DNA from: Lachnospiraceae bacterium
Lineage (GTDB): Bacteria; Bacillota; Clostridia; Lachnospirales; Lachnospiraceae
Direction: 5' to 3'
Assembly: GCA_029338735.1 (NCBI GenBank)
Contig: JAQYAY010000023.1
Span: 56,886 to 120,885, forward strand
DNA: 64,000 bases
The notes beneath the pieces were generated by a model that saw only the letters and a program-made list of their open reading frames with translations, was not told the DNA's origin and made no database searches. The translations under genes and the position numbers were made by a program. This document shows, in pieces, positions 1 to 8,084 of the stretch (position 1 is the stretch's first letter; each line of letters starts with the position of its first letter).

Positions 1-4
1 AAGC

Positions 5-1033
5 ATGTCAGACCAGCTTACAATCAAGGATATCGCTAAATATTGCGGAGTAGGGGTAAGTACTGTCTCACGTGCCATCAATGATGATCCAGGCATCAGT
101 CCGAAGACCAAGGAAAGGGTCCTCAAGGTAGTGAAAAAATTTCACTACGTTCCGAATAATAGTGCCAGAAATCTCAAGATGCAGGAATCCAATACTGTAG
201 CGCTTATTGTCAGAGGTATTGACAATATATTCTTCCAGTCCATGCTTGACGGATTTCAGAAGGAGCTGTACAGGAATGGATATGATTTCCTGTTCCATCT
301 CGTGGATGAGAAGTCAAATGTAGCCATATCAGCTATTGAGCTGGCTAAAGAGAAGAGACTCAAGGGAGTCATCATCCTTGGAGGTATGATGGAGAATCCG
401 AGAGAGGACTTAGAGCAGCTCGCAGTCCCGTATGTACTCTGTACAGTTGCACACAGCATGTACACACCGACTCCGAATGTGAATCTCGTGGCAATAGACG
501 ATGCAATGGAGAGCTTCAAGGCTGTGAAGTATCTGATCGACAAAGGCCATAAGAGGATTGCCATCATAAGCGGTCGTGAAAAAGATTACGCCGTTGGAGG
601 ACAGCGCCTGCGTGGATACAAAAAAGCACTTGAGAGTGAAGGTATTCCGTTAGATGATGATCTGATAGGATACATGGAAGAAGATATTCCCGAATTCACG
701 ACGGAAAATGGCTATGCAGTAGCGAAGAAGCTTCTCAAGAGAACGGATTTCACAGCTCTGTACTGTGTCTCGGATATGATTGCCATAGGCGCCTACAAGG
801 CCATATCAGAAGCGGGACTTTCAATACCGGATGACATATCGGTAGTGGGCTTCGATGGAATTGACCTGGGACGTTTTACAATACCGGCACTTACGACAGT
901 CAGACAGCCAAAGGACGAGATGGTAAAGTCATCTGTTGACCTCCTGATGAAGGCCATAAATGGCGATGACACGCCAAGTCAGCTGTTCTACCCAGCGTCA
1001 CTTCTCGAAAGAGAATCAGTAAAAGAGATATAA
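5..1033 (+). CDS. LacI/GalR-family transcriptional regulator
   Basis: A 342-residue protein with the standard LacI layout. Residues about 5-50 form the helix-turn-helix and hinge (TIKDIAKYCGVGVSTVSRA, then YVPNNSARNLK), and the rest is a periplasmic-binding-protein-like effector domain (VVGFDGIDLGRFTIPALTTV near the end). Such proteins normally repress sugar uptake or catabolism genes and release DNA on binding a sugar. The ligand and targets cannot be told here because upstream genes lie outside the window. The ATG is only four bases from the window edge, so its ribosome binding site is not visible and a slightly earlier start is possible. The gene ends at a strong terminator and is not co-transcribed with the next one. 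Confidence 0.93.
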   Translation: MSDQLTIKDIAKYCGVGVSTVSRAINDDPGISPKTKERVLKVVKKFHYVPNNSARNLKMQESNTVALIVRGIDNIFFQSMLDGFQKELYRNGYDFLFHLVDEKSNVAISAIELAKEKRLKGVIILGGMMENPREDLEQLAVPYVLCTVAHSMYTPTPNVNLVAIDDAMESFKAVKYLIDKGHKRIAIISGREKDYAVGGQRLRGYKKALESEGIPLDDDLIGYMEEDIPEFTTENGYAVAKKLLKRTDFTALYCVSDMIAIGAYKAISEAGLSIPDDISVVGFDGIDLGRFTIPALTTVRQPKDEMVKSSVDLLMKAINGDDTPSQLFYPASLLERESVKEI

Positions 1034-1058
1034 AAGAGGCCTTCGGGCCTCTTTTTTC
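1032..1058 (+). terminator. Rho-independent terminator after the LacI-type gene
   Basis: AAAAGAGGCC and GGCCTCTTTT pair around a TTCG tetraloop and are followed by a run of T. The hairpin starts at the stop codon of the regulator gene. Confidence 0.93.
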
Positions 1059-1087
1059 TTGTAATTACAGATAGTTTCATTTAAGAT
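1059..1087 (+). promoter_or_regulatory. Possible sigma-A promoter for the DUF624-NUDIX gene
   Basis: TTGTAA, a 17-base spacer and TAAGAT lie about 30 bases before the ATG at 1119. The match is moderate (4/6 and 4/6), but the spacing is ideal and the upstream terminator requires a new promoter here. Confidence 0.45.
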
Positions 1088-1118
1088 ATATAGAAATGTA
1101 TTTTAAGGAGGAAAATAA

Positions 1119-2318
1119 ATGTCCCGTATCACGGACCCTGAAGGCCCTTTTGCCCAGACGATGACAAAGGTAGCCAATCTGGCTCTCATCAATATCTGGT
1201 TCATAATCTGTTCGATTCCGGTCTTTACAATAGGAGCATCATTTACGGCTCTGATGGATATAGCCTGGAATATGACAAAGGGAACAGAGGGAACGGCCAT
1301 TACAAAGGCTTTTTTCAAATCTTTCAAGAGCAATTTCAAGAGAAGCACAGCCATCTGGCTGATCCAGCTTGTGCTGTTTGTTCTGCTGTTTTTTGACTTC
1401 AGAATAGGTCTGCATTCGAATCTGAATGGCGGGTCTGCTGTAGCATATTTTGCAATATCATCAATTGCCCTGATGCTCGTGCTTTTTACTACGTGGTATG
1501 CACTCACCATGCAGGCAATTTTTGACAATACCGTTGGCAATATGATAAAGAACGGCCTCATGATAAGTATAGCCAGATTCCCGTATAGCGTGTGTATTGC
1601 TGTATGTCTCCTGTCGCCGGGGATTCTGTTTCTGATGTCGCCGGCACATGCATTTTTCTTTATTCCGCTGCTTGTGCTGGTATGGTTCGGATGCGTGGCA
1701 TATGCAGCAGCATTTATTTTCAGAAAGGCATTAAAGCCGTTCCTGCCTGAAGGATATGGCGAGGAAACAGAAGAAACAGTGGAGGAAGACATGGAAGAAG
1801 CACTTGCAAGACTCGATGAGATCTGGGACATTTATGATAAGGATAAAAAGCCAACTGGCCGCACAATGAAGCGCAACGACTGGAACATGGCAGATGGTGA
1901 CTACCATCTGACGGTGCTTGGCGTGCTGCAGCGCCCGGATGGCAGATATCTGATCACGAAGCGTATAGAGACAAAAGAATGGGCTCCGGGCGCATATGAG
2001 GTTCCGGGCGGCGGTGTACGTGCCGGAGAGACATCAGAAGCGGCAGTGCGCAGGGAAGTCATGGAAGAGACCGGCGTGGATGTAACGAATGCTACGGACG
2101 GCGGATTTGTATTTGACTATCGTCGTGACAATCCGGAAGAGAAGAACAATTACTTTGTAGATGTCTACAAATATACTATTGATGTGAAGGATGAGGACAT
2201 TCAGCTGCAGGCTGATGAGACAGCCGGATACGAGTTTGCAACGGCAGAAGAGATAAAAGCGCTTGCGGATCAGGGACGGTTTTTACATTACGATAGCATA
2301 AAAGAAGCACTACTATAA
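1119..2318 (+). CDS. DUF624 (YesL-like) membrane domain fused to a NUDIX hydrolase
   Basis: A 399-residue protein with two unrelated parts. Residues 1-205 are a membrane region of several hydrophobic helices with the DUF624/YesL opening (DPEGPFAQTMTKVANLALIN). After an acidic linker (EETEETVEEDMEEALARL), residues about 233-399 form a NUDIX hydrolase opening like the isopentenyl-diphosphate isomerase/YfcD group (EIWDIYDKDKKPTGR). The complete NUDIX box GGVRAGETSEAAVRREVMEE begins near residue 298, so catalysis on a nucleoside-diphosphate-linked substrate is plausible. DUF624 proteins have no firm function and often sit near sugar transport genes. The start follows AAGGAGG. The domain combination is unusual; the joined reading frame is directly visible. 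Confidence 0.85.
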   Translation: MSRITDPEGPFAQTMTKVANLALINIWFIICSIPVFTIGASFTALMDIAWNMTKGTEGTAITKAFFKSFKSNFKRSTAIWLIQLVLFVLLFFDFRIGLHSNLNGGSAVAYFAISSIALMLVLFTTWYALTMQAIFDNTVGNMIKNGLMISIARFPYSVCIAVCLLSPGILFLMSPAHAFFFIPLLVLVWFGCVAYAAAFIFRKALKPFLPEGYGEETEETVEEDMEEALARLDEIWDIYDKDKKPTGRTMKRNDWNMADGDYHLTVLGVLQRPDGRYLITKRIETKEWAPGAYEVPGGGVRAGETSEAAVRREVMEETGVDVTNATDGGFVFDYRRDNPEEKNNYFVDVYKYTIDVKDEDIQLQADETAGYEFATAEEIKALADQGRFLHYDSIKEALL

Positions 2319-2341
2319 GTAAAATAAATACCTATAAAATG

Positions 2342-2370
2342 GTGACAAAATCAGATTAATGTGGTAGGAT
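2342..2370 (+). promoter_or_regulatory. Possible promoter for the LysR-type gene
   Basis: GTGACA (5/6), a 17-base spacer and TAGGAT (4/6) lie about 50 bases upstream of the TTG start at 2419. Confidence 0.4.
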
Positions 2371-2418
2371 AAATGCAAGGTGAAGCGATGAAGAAGATGC
2401 TTTGGAAGGAGAATTACC

Positions 2419-2697
2419 TTGCTTTTGAAACAGATTAATTATTTTCTTGCGGTAGTAGACAACAAGAGTTTCACAGAGGCAGCTAAGAAGTGTGGGGTTT
2501 CGCAGTCGGCGATATCGCAGCAGATCGGTGCCCTTGAAGAAAGCCTAGGGACAAAGCTCCTTGACAGGCACAATCGTACCTTTACGCTGACAGAGGCCGG
2601 AAAATATTTCTACGACAATGCCAGGGATGTAAAGGAACGGACTGACAAAATGATGGAAGAGACCAGAAAGATAGGACAGAAGGCTTCTATAGCGTAA
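2419..2697 (+). CDS. Short LysR-type protein, DNA-binding domain only
   Basis: A 92-residue product that starts at TTG, placed by GGAAGGAG seven to eight bases upstream. Residues 1-60 are a clear LysR winged helix-turn-helix (NYFLAVVDNKSFTEAAKKCG, then SQSAISQQIGALEESLGTKL), followed by the linker helix that dimerises in LysR proteins (EAGKYFYDNARDVKERTDKM). The 200-residue effector domain of the family is missing: the frame stops in sequence that codes for the convergent phosphatase. It may be a remnant truncated by rearrangement or a stand-alone DNA-binding protein acting as a constitutive or competitive regulator. The intact HTH and good ribosome site make a very recent decay product less certain. 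Confidence 0.7.
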   Translation: MLLKQINYFLAVVDNKSFTEAAKKCGVSQSAISQQIGALEESLGTKLLDRHNRTFTLTEAGKYFYDNARDVKERTDKMMEETRKIGQKASIA

Positions 2698-3226
2698 ATA
2701 TCCTTATCTCACAGTTCTTCGGTTTCGGGTTCCACATCAGTTCATTTTTCCTGTGGGCCAGTATACCGGATAATACGCGCATTATCCCGCCATGGCAGGA
2801 GACAAGCACATTTTCATAAGATTTTGCAGAGAGTTCATTCAGAAATGAATGGGCTCTTTTTTTCATATCATGAATAGTCTCGACCGAGTCCGGTGCCGGG
2901 AAAACAGTCGGGAAGAGCCAGAAAGACCACATACTGAGGCCGAGGGTCCAGTATTTTTTCTTTTCATAACGGCCGAAGTCAACTTCGATGATACGTTCAT
3001 CGGTAATGATATCCTTTTTGTCAAAGCCTGTCATGATGGACGCTGTATCAATCGCACGCTGCAGCGGGCTTGCATAGACTGCATCGAAATGAATACCCTG
3101 CAGCTGCTTTGCAGCCTCCCTTGCCTGCTCTATTCCATGCTCGTTTAATGGGGCGTTCGTACGTCCCTGCATCAGATGTGCCTTGTTCAGATCTGTCTGT
3201 CCGTGTCTTGTCAGATATATAGTCAT
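2687..3226 (-). CDS. Histidine phosphatase family protein (phosphoglycerate mutase-like)
   Basis: A 179-residue member of the histidine phosphatase superfamily. It has the N-terminal catalytic motif YLTRHGQTDLN and the second histidine near the end in LVSCHGGIMRVL, which together transfer and hydrolyse phosphate from small phosphorylated substrates. Substrate specificity cannot be read; GpmB/CobC-like phosphatases are the usual comparison. I chose the start at 3226 (MTIYLTRHG) rather than the longer track ORF because AAGGAGACC precedes it at good distance. The 3-prime end overlaps the convergent LysR-type gene by 11 bases, and the gene shares a divergent control region with lon. Confidence 0.88.
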   Translation of the reverse strand: MTIYLTRHGQTDLNKAHLMQGRTNAPLNEHGIEQAREAAKQLQGIHFDAVYASPLQRAIDTASIMTGFDKKDIITDERIIEVDFGRYEKKKYWTLGLSMWSFWLFPTVFPAPDSVETIHDMKKRAHSFLNELSAKSYENVLVSCHGGIMRVLSGILAHRKNELMWNPKPKNCEIRIFTL

Positions 3227-3264
3227 ATGGTCTCCTTCAGAAATCACAATTTTTCACAAAAAAC

Positions 3265-3293
3265 ATTATCTCATGCCTTGACAGATATTGCAA
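3265..3293 (-). promoter_or_regulatory. Promoter of the histidine phosphatase gene
   Basis: On the minus strand TTGCAA, 17 bases and GATAAT lie about 40 bases before the start codon. The element interleaves with the lon promoter on the other strand, so the two may compete for polymerase. Confidence 0.6.
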
Positions 3294-3306
3294 ACGGTGG
3301 TATACT
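3278..3306 (+). promoter_or_regulatory. Strong sigma-A promoter of lon
   Basis: TTGACA, a 17-base spacer and TATACT are nearly consensus. The predicted transcription start is near 3313, just before the CIRCE element. Confidence 0.85.
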
Positions 3307-3321
3307 TTGTGCACAATTTAA

Positions 3322-3348
3322 TTAGCACTCTAGCATTATGAGTGCTAC
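3322..3348 (+). promoter_or_regulatory. CIRCE operator (HrcA binding site) of lon
   Basis: TTAGCACTC, a 9-base spacer and GAGTGCTAC match the CIRCE consensus TTAGCACTC-N9-GAGTGCTAA at 17 of 18 positions. It lies about 10 bases after the predicted transcription start, the classical position for HrcA repression. HrcA represses groE and dnaK operons and is inactivated on heat stress, so this lon gene should be heat-inducible through HrcA. Confidence 0.93.
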
Positions 3349-3401
3349 CAAAGAAGCAAAAAACGTAGATGGCTATCAGATAACGAAGGAGGAAAAAGAT
3401 T

Positions 3402-5708
3402 ATGACAGTTTTACCACTTTACAATGTGATGCTGATACCTGAGACGAATCTGTACATACAGACAGATGCCTACAAGAATATGGCAGGCAAAGATCCTGAG
3501 GTTCAGGAGAGGCTGATACTTGCAGCACTGAAGGAACCAAAGAAGAGAGCTGAGATCACAGAGGATGACCTGTATCCGATCGGTGTTTCGGCTATCATTA
3601 CCGAGGTCAATGAGAACGGATATGTAGCTATCCGCACGAAGAAGAGAGCAGATATTTCAGATATCACGATTCTGGCAGATCATACGATAAGCGTTAATGC
3701 AACGAGGCGTGATGATACTCCTGGTGAGGAGATCAATCCTGATGAGGAGCGTGCAAGGCTCGACAAGCTGAAACAGGCACTTGTATCATATTTCAGCAGT
3801 TCACAGTGGGCCAATATTGGACGTGGCTATATCGCCCAGTTCTCATCAATCGCAGAGATTGCAGCAGCTATGAGCCCATGGCTCTTCAATTCCGCGGAGG
3901 ACAGGTACAAGGTCCTTGAAGAGGATTCGAAGGCCAGGAGGACAGAGCTTCTGGAGAAGATGATCTATGAGAATATCGAGATGAGCAATATAGGCCAGGA
4001 GGCTGCAAATGCCCAGGAAGCCGATTATCAGAAGATATACAGAGAGTCAGCCCTTAAGAAGCAGATCGATTATCTGCAGAAGGAGCTTGATGACATGCAT
4101 CCTGAGAATGTCTCGGACATCAGGAAGTTCGAGATCGCTCTCAAGGATAATGGCATGAATGAGGATGCGAAGAAGGAGGCTGACAAGGTTCTCAGCCGTC
4201 TGAAGCAGGAGGGCAAGAATTCACCTGAATACGGCATGCTCTATGATTACCTGGATTTCGTGACGACTCTTTCATGGAAAAAGGAAGAGCCGAAGGAAAT
4301 AGATCTGAAAGAGGCCCGTGCAGTCCTTGATGAAGACCATTATGGTCTGAAGAAAGTCAAGGACAGGATCATCCAGCAGATCGCCGTGATGAATCTGAAG
4401 AAGCAGCAGGCCGGTTCAATCCTTCTTTTCGTTGGTGCCCCTGGTACCGGCAAGACTTCAATCGGAAAGAGCATCGCTCGTGCACTCGGCAGAAAGTATG
4501 TCAGAGTTGCACTCGGTGGTGTCCGTGATGAGGCTGAGATCAGAGGTCACAGACGTACATATATAGGAGCTATGCCTGGTCGTATCATGGACGGCATCCA
4601 CAAGTCAGGTGTTTCAAACCCTGTAATGGTGCTTGATGAGATCGACAAGCTCTCAGAATCATACAACGGTGATCCTGCATCAGCTCTTCTCGAGGTTCTT
4701 GACCCTGAGCAGAACAACAGCTTCACCGATCACTATATGAATGTACCGTATGACTTGTCAGATGTACTGTTCATCTGCACAGCGAATACTCTTGATACAA
4801 TCCCTGCACCTCTTCTGAACAGGATGGAGGTAATCGAATTCCAGGGATATACTCCGATTGAGAAGGAGCATATCGCCAAGGATCACCTGATCCCGAAGGC
4901 ATATGAGAAAGCCGGTATTCCGAAGGACAAGCTTGATATCGATGATGACGCGCTTGATACGATCATCTCAGACTACACGATGGAGGGTGGTGTCCGTGGA
5001 CTCAAGAAGCGTATCGACACTCTCTGCCGTATCGCAGCAGTAAAGCTTGAGACTGGCGAGGATCACGTGACTGTCCACAAGGACGAGCTTCGTGACTATC
5101 TTGATATGCATCCGCTTCACAGGGACAAGGTAAAGAAAGAAGGCAAACCGGGTATCATCACTGGTCTTGCATGGACTCAGGTCGGAGGTACGATCCTCTA
5201 TATCGAGTCACTGATGACCAAGGGTACCGGAAAGCTCACTATCACTGGTCAGCTCGGCGATGTGATGAAGGAATCGGCTACGATTGCTCTTTCGCTTGTC
5301 AAGGCCATGTACCCGGGCAAGATAAAGCTGCTTGAGAAGAGCGATATCCATATTCATGTACCTGACGGCTCTACGCCTAAGGACGGACCTTCTGCTGGTA
5401 TCACTCTGACGACTGCATTGTCATCACTTGTGACGGGAACTGCTGTTACTCCTGAGGTTGCAATGACTGGTGAGGTTTCACTGAATGGCTCTGTTAATGC
5501 CATTGGCGGACTTCCTGAGAAGCTCATGGCTGCACAGAGAGCAGGCGTGAAGCATGTATTCATTCCTGAGGAAAATATGGATGATCTCCGTGATGTGGCC
5601 GATGAGGTCAAGGAAGCTCTTGAGATCACACCTGTCAAGAAAGTGACTGATGTGCTTGATGCTCTGAATATACCGGTAGAAAATCCGAGCATGCAGAATA
5701 ATAAGTAA
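3402..5708 (+). CDS. lon: ATP-dependent protease Lon
   Basis: A 768-residue Lon protease, a soluble AAA+ ring that unfolds and degrades damaged and regulatory proteins. The N-terminal substrate domain (residues 1-180) is divergent, and a coiled stretch follows (ALKKQIDYLQKELDDMHPEN). The AAA+ module has Walker A GAPGTGKTS at 345 and Walker B VMVLDEIDKL. The protease domain carries the catalytic dyad: Ser664 in PKDGPSAGI and Lys707 in GGLPEKLMAA, the same 43-residue spacing as in E. coli Lon. The start has a clear GAAGGAGG site. Transcription is predicted from TTGACA-17-TATACT with a CIRCE operator immediately downstream, placing lon under HrcA rather than the more usual CtsR or sigma-32-type control. 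The gene stands alone. Confidence 0.97.
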   Translation: MTVLPLYNVMLIPETNLYIQTDAYKNMAGKDPEVQERLILAALKEPKKRAEITEDDLYPIGVSAIITEVNENGYVAIRTKKRADISDITILADHTISVNATRRDDTPGEEINPDEERARLDKLKQALVSYFSSSQWANIGRGYIAQFSSIAEIAAAMSPWLFNSAEDRYKVLEEDSKARRTELLEKMIYENIEMSNIGQEAANAQEADYQKIYRESALKKQIDYLQKELDDMHPENVSDIRKFEIALKDNGMNEDAKKEADKVLSRLKQEGKNSPEYGMLYDYLDFVTTLSWKKEEPKEIDLKEARAVLDEDHYGLKKVKDRIIQQIAVMNLKKQQAGSILLFVGAPGTGKTSIGKSIARALGRKYVRVALGGVRDEAEIRGHRRTYIGAMPGRIMDGIHKSGVSNPVMVLDEIDKLSESYNGDPASALLEVLDPEQNNSFTDHYMNVPYDLSDVLFICTANTLDTIPAPLLNRMEVIEFQGYTPIEKEHIAKDHLIPKAYEKAGIPKDKLDIDDDALDTIISDYTMEGGVRGLKKRIDTLCRIAAVKLETGEDHVTVHKDELRDYLDMHPLHRDKVKKEGKPGIITGLAWTQVGGTILYIESLMTKGTGKLTITGQLGDVMKESATIALSLVKAMYPGKIKLLEKSDIHIHVPDGSTPKDGPSAGITLTTALSSLVTGTAVTPEVAMTGEVSLNGSVNAIGGLPEKLMAAQRAGVKHVFIPEENMDDLRDVADEVKEALEITPVKKVTDVLDALNIPVENPSMQNNK

Positions 5709-5719
5709 AAAATAATTGA

Positions 5720-5787
5720 TCGTGTCAGACATGCCAGAGGCTTATTTCACGGCGCTGTGCGTCTAAGGCTCTGCATGTCTGGCACGA
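5720..5787 (+). repeat. Long imperfect inverted repeat between lon and the convergent glycosyltransferase gene
   Basis: Arms TCGTGTCAGACATGCCAGAGG (5720-5740) and GGCTCTGCATGTCTGGCACGA (5767-5787) pair over roughly 20 positions with a few mismatches. The intervening bases can extend the hairpin through CAC and GTG. No strong T-run follows on either strand, so it is not a textbook terminator. It may end both convergent transcripts or be the remnant of a small mobile repeat. Confidence 0.6.
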
Positions 5788-5798
5788 GATTTACAAAA

Positions 5799-6614
5799 TC
5801 ATATCGTCATTCCAGAATTCATTTTATCCCGCTCTTTATCTTTAAACCAACCATATTTATTGAAGTACTTTACAGCGCTTGAGATATGGTGGCACATCAT
5901 CTTGAATGAGTGATAAGAACTGCGTTCATGTGCGTGTGTGATCTGGACATACGGGTAGTAGATTGTCTTGCCGACTCTGTGCAGGCGGCGCATCAGATCG
6001 AAGTCCTCACAGTACATGAAGAATCTTTCATCAAAAAACAGATTATATTTTTCCAGTGTTGAAACGCGCATGAACATGAAGCAGCCTGACAGGCATGGCG
6101 GGTTCATGATATGGTCATAGCCGCTGTCAAGCAGCACATATCTGTTGTTTTTCTCAGCTGCTCCCGGAAGAAATGGGAAGAACCTGCGGAATATCAGGTC
6201 TGATGGAGTCGGAAGCAGCTTGCACAGATGCTGCACTTCGCCATTCTGATCGACTACTTCTGGAAGCATGTAGACTACATCTGTGTGCTCACGGGCGTAG
6301 GAGGCCAGCGCATCAATCACCGAAGGTTCGAATGACAGATCCGGGTTCAGGACTATATGAAATTCGCTGTGAATTCTGATTGATTCGCGAATTGCGATAT
6401 TGTGGGCTGGGCCGTAGCCCGGATTCCTGCCTGTCCGATATATATAGATATATGGGGAATATTCAGCCACAGGCATGAAACGCTTTGACTTCTCCATTCC
6501 TGGTGTATTATCCACGAAAAACAGAAGCCTCTCAGCTGATGGCCGATAGCTTCTGATTATTGTATCTATAAGATTCTGTGGAGTATGAAAAAGTACAACG
6601 GAGGCTGTGATCAT
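5799..6614 (-). CDS. GT2-family glycosyltransferase (rhamnosyltransferase-like)
   Basis: A 271-residue GT-A fold enzyme. It opens with ITASVVLFHTPQNLIDTII, has the rhamnosyltransferase-like GYGPAHNIAIRES segment, a DxD-like metal site region in HIVLNPDLSFEPSV, and the acceptor-loop feature FFMYCEDFDLMRRLHRVGK. It should add one sugar from a nucleotide donor to the lipid-linked glycan at the inner membrane face. The start overlaps the stop of the upstream sugar transferase gene by four bases (ATGA), so the two are translated together. This makes it the likely second enzyme of the pathway, adding to the primed undecaprenyl carrier. Donor sugar is not predictable. Confidence 0.88.
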   Translation of the reverse strand: MITASVVLFHTPQNLIDTIIRSYRPSAERLLFFVDNTPGMEKSKRFMPVAEYSPYIYIYRTGRNPGYGPAHNIAIRESIRIHSEFHIVLNPDLSFEPSVIDALASYAREHTDVVYMLPEVVDQNGEVQHLCKLLPTPSDLIFRRFFPFLPGAAEKNNRYVLLDSGYDHIMNPPCLSGCFMFMRVSTLEKYNLFFDERFFMYCEDFDLMRRLHRVGKTIYYPYVQITHAHERSSYHSFKMMCHHISSAVKYFNKYGWFKDKERDKMNSGMTI

Positions 6615-8002
6615 TCTGAATCTCCTCCAGACATATCATCAGGAAAATTATTTCCCTTATTATCTGAAAAACCTTCCGTACGTTCTTTCTGAAAAAGCGT
6701 CCTGAATGTCATCAGCACCAGCTTGATATCTAAAATAATTGAATAATTCTCAATGTACATCAGATCCAGGCGCAGCTTGTCATATGCTGTGGTATTGTAT
6801 TTGCCATAGACCTGTGCATATCCGGTAAGCCCGGCCTTCACTTTGGTGCGGTACCTGAATTCCGGTATTTCACTCTCATACATCTCATAGTTCTCGATTC
6901 GCTCAGGACGTGGACCTACGATACTCATATCCCCTTTCAGGATATTGATGAGCTGTGGAAGCTCGTCAAGCCTTGATCTGCGCAGACCTCTGCCTACTTT
7001 TGTGATGCGCGGGTCATCATCAATGGTGAACTGCGCACCATCCTTCTCTGCATCTTCCCTCATACTGCGGAACTTGTATATGGTAAAAAGCTTTCCATCC
7101 CTTGTGACTCTCTTCTGCCTGAACAGAATCCTGCCGCCATCATCAGCCTTTATGAGAATAGCGACTATCATAAAAACAGGTGACAGGACGCCAAGAGCTA
7201 TTGCACAAAGAATTATATCCAGTGTCCTTTTTACGAATTTCTGTCCTATAGAAAGCCCGGTTCCGCGGACGAGAAGAAGCGGAGTATCGAAAAGATTGAT
7301 ATTTGAAGCGCCGCCGATGATTACATCAGAAATCTTCGGTACGATATAAGTGCGCACATCGTGCTCATAGCAGAATTTCAGAATGTCGTTCCTGATCTCG
7401 GCCGGGACATCATTGATGATCACGGCATCATGCTTCTTTATCTGATCAGTAATTTTTTCAAAAGGCTCAGAAGAGCTGATCGTAGTAGTGATCGCGTATT
7501 TGTCAGGGCGTTCAAGAATCTTGAAACGCAGATTCAGCCCGTTTCTCTTTCCATAGATCAGTACCATATTGCGCGGTACATATGTCAGGTGGTATAGCCA
7601 TGTAAAAAAGAACGGCAGGGCTACTGTGATGATCAGATCGTACAGCGTCAGGCGAAACATCGGCCTCGGGTCAGACATTACGTTCAGGATCAGACAGATC
7701 TGCCAGAATGTGATGAAATTGGTCACAAGTACTGAGATCCACTGCGACACGACGATATCGAAGATCTTGAGATTCCCGAAACGCAGCCCCTCAGTCAGCC
7801 GCATGATCACATACATAATGATGAAGTAGATGCCCATCAGCAGGATACGGCCACGGCCATAGAAAGTACGGACATACATCACGCTGTATTCATTTTTCCA
7901 TATATAAAAATAAAGCATGGTCAGAAGCAGGACTTCTATGATCCCCTCGAGCTTGCGGATCAGGTCCTTTTCTTCCGATCGCCTTGCGATGTCACTTCTC
8001 AT
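6611..8002 (-). CDS. Initiating sugar-phosphate transferase (polyprenyl glycosylphosphotransferase)
   Basis: A 463-residue membrane enzyme of the WbaP/CpsE type. Residues about 20-140 hold four hydrophobic helices, followed by a soluble CoA-binding-like domain (NMVLIYGKRNGLNLRF). A further hydrophobic helix (near residue 265) leads into the catalytic domain with ILFRQKRVTRDGKLFTIYKF, GRGLRRSRLDELPQLINIL and KGDMSIVGPRPE. It transfers a sugar 1-phosphate to undecaprenyl phosphate and so starts polysaccharide synthesis. It is divergent from the large plus-strand cluster and coupled to the following GT2 gene. No ribosome binding site precedes the ATG, and a consensus-spaced promoter places transcription start at or next to the ATG, so translation may be leaderless. 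Confidence 0.94.
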   Translation of the reverse strand: MRSDIARRSEEKDLIRKLEGIIEVLLLTMLYFYIWKNEYSVMYVRTFYGRGRILLMGIYFIIMYVIMRLTEGLRFGNLKIFDIVVSQWISVLVTNFITFWQICLILNVMSDPRPMFRLTLYDLIITVALPFFFTWLYHLTYVPRNMVLIYGKRNGLNLRFKILERPDKYAITTTISSSEPFEKITDQIKKHDAVIINDVPAEIRNDILKFCYEHDVRTYIVPKISDVIIGGASNINLFDTPLLLVRGTGLSIGQKFVKRTLDIILCAIALGVLSPVFMIVAILIKADDGGRILFRQKRVTRDGKLFTIYKFRSMREDAEKDGAQFTIDDDPRITKVGRGLRRSRLDELPQLINILKGDMSIVGPRPERIENYEMYESEIPEFRYRTKVKAGLTGYAQVYGKYNTTAYDKLRLDLMYIENYSIILDIKLVLMTFRTLFQKERTEGFSDNKGNNFPDDMSGGDSE

Positions 8003-8008
8003 GCCTAT

Positions 8009-8037
8009 ATAATACTTTAAAACAAAAATTATGGCAA
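8009..8037 (-). promoter_or_regulatory. Promoter of the sugar transferase gene; likely leaderless start
   Basis: On the minus strand TTGCCA, exactly 17 bases and TATTAT are followed by six bases (ATAGGC) and then the ATG at 8002. Normal spacing puts the transcription start at the A of the start codon or within a base or two. Confidence 0.65.
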
Positions 8038-8059
8038 CTTTCTAAAAATATGTTATACT
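8031..8059 (+). promoter_or_regulatory. Extended -10 promoter of the polysaccharide cluster
   Basis: A TG dinucleotide one base before TATACT forms an extended -10 element. A weak -35 (ATGGCA) lies 17 bases upstream and overlaps the -35 of the divergent promoter. Transcription would start near 8066, before AAGAAAGGA and the ATG at 8085. Confidence 0.7.
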
Positions 8060-8084
8060 ATAAAAGTTTAAGAAAGGATTCATT

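Noticed and set aside
2373-2438. 22-codon ORF overlapping the LysR start, possible leader peptide
   Set aside because: No ribosome site of its own was clear and no regulatory structure was seen; overlap could be chance.
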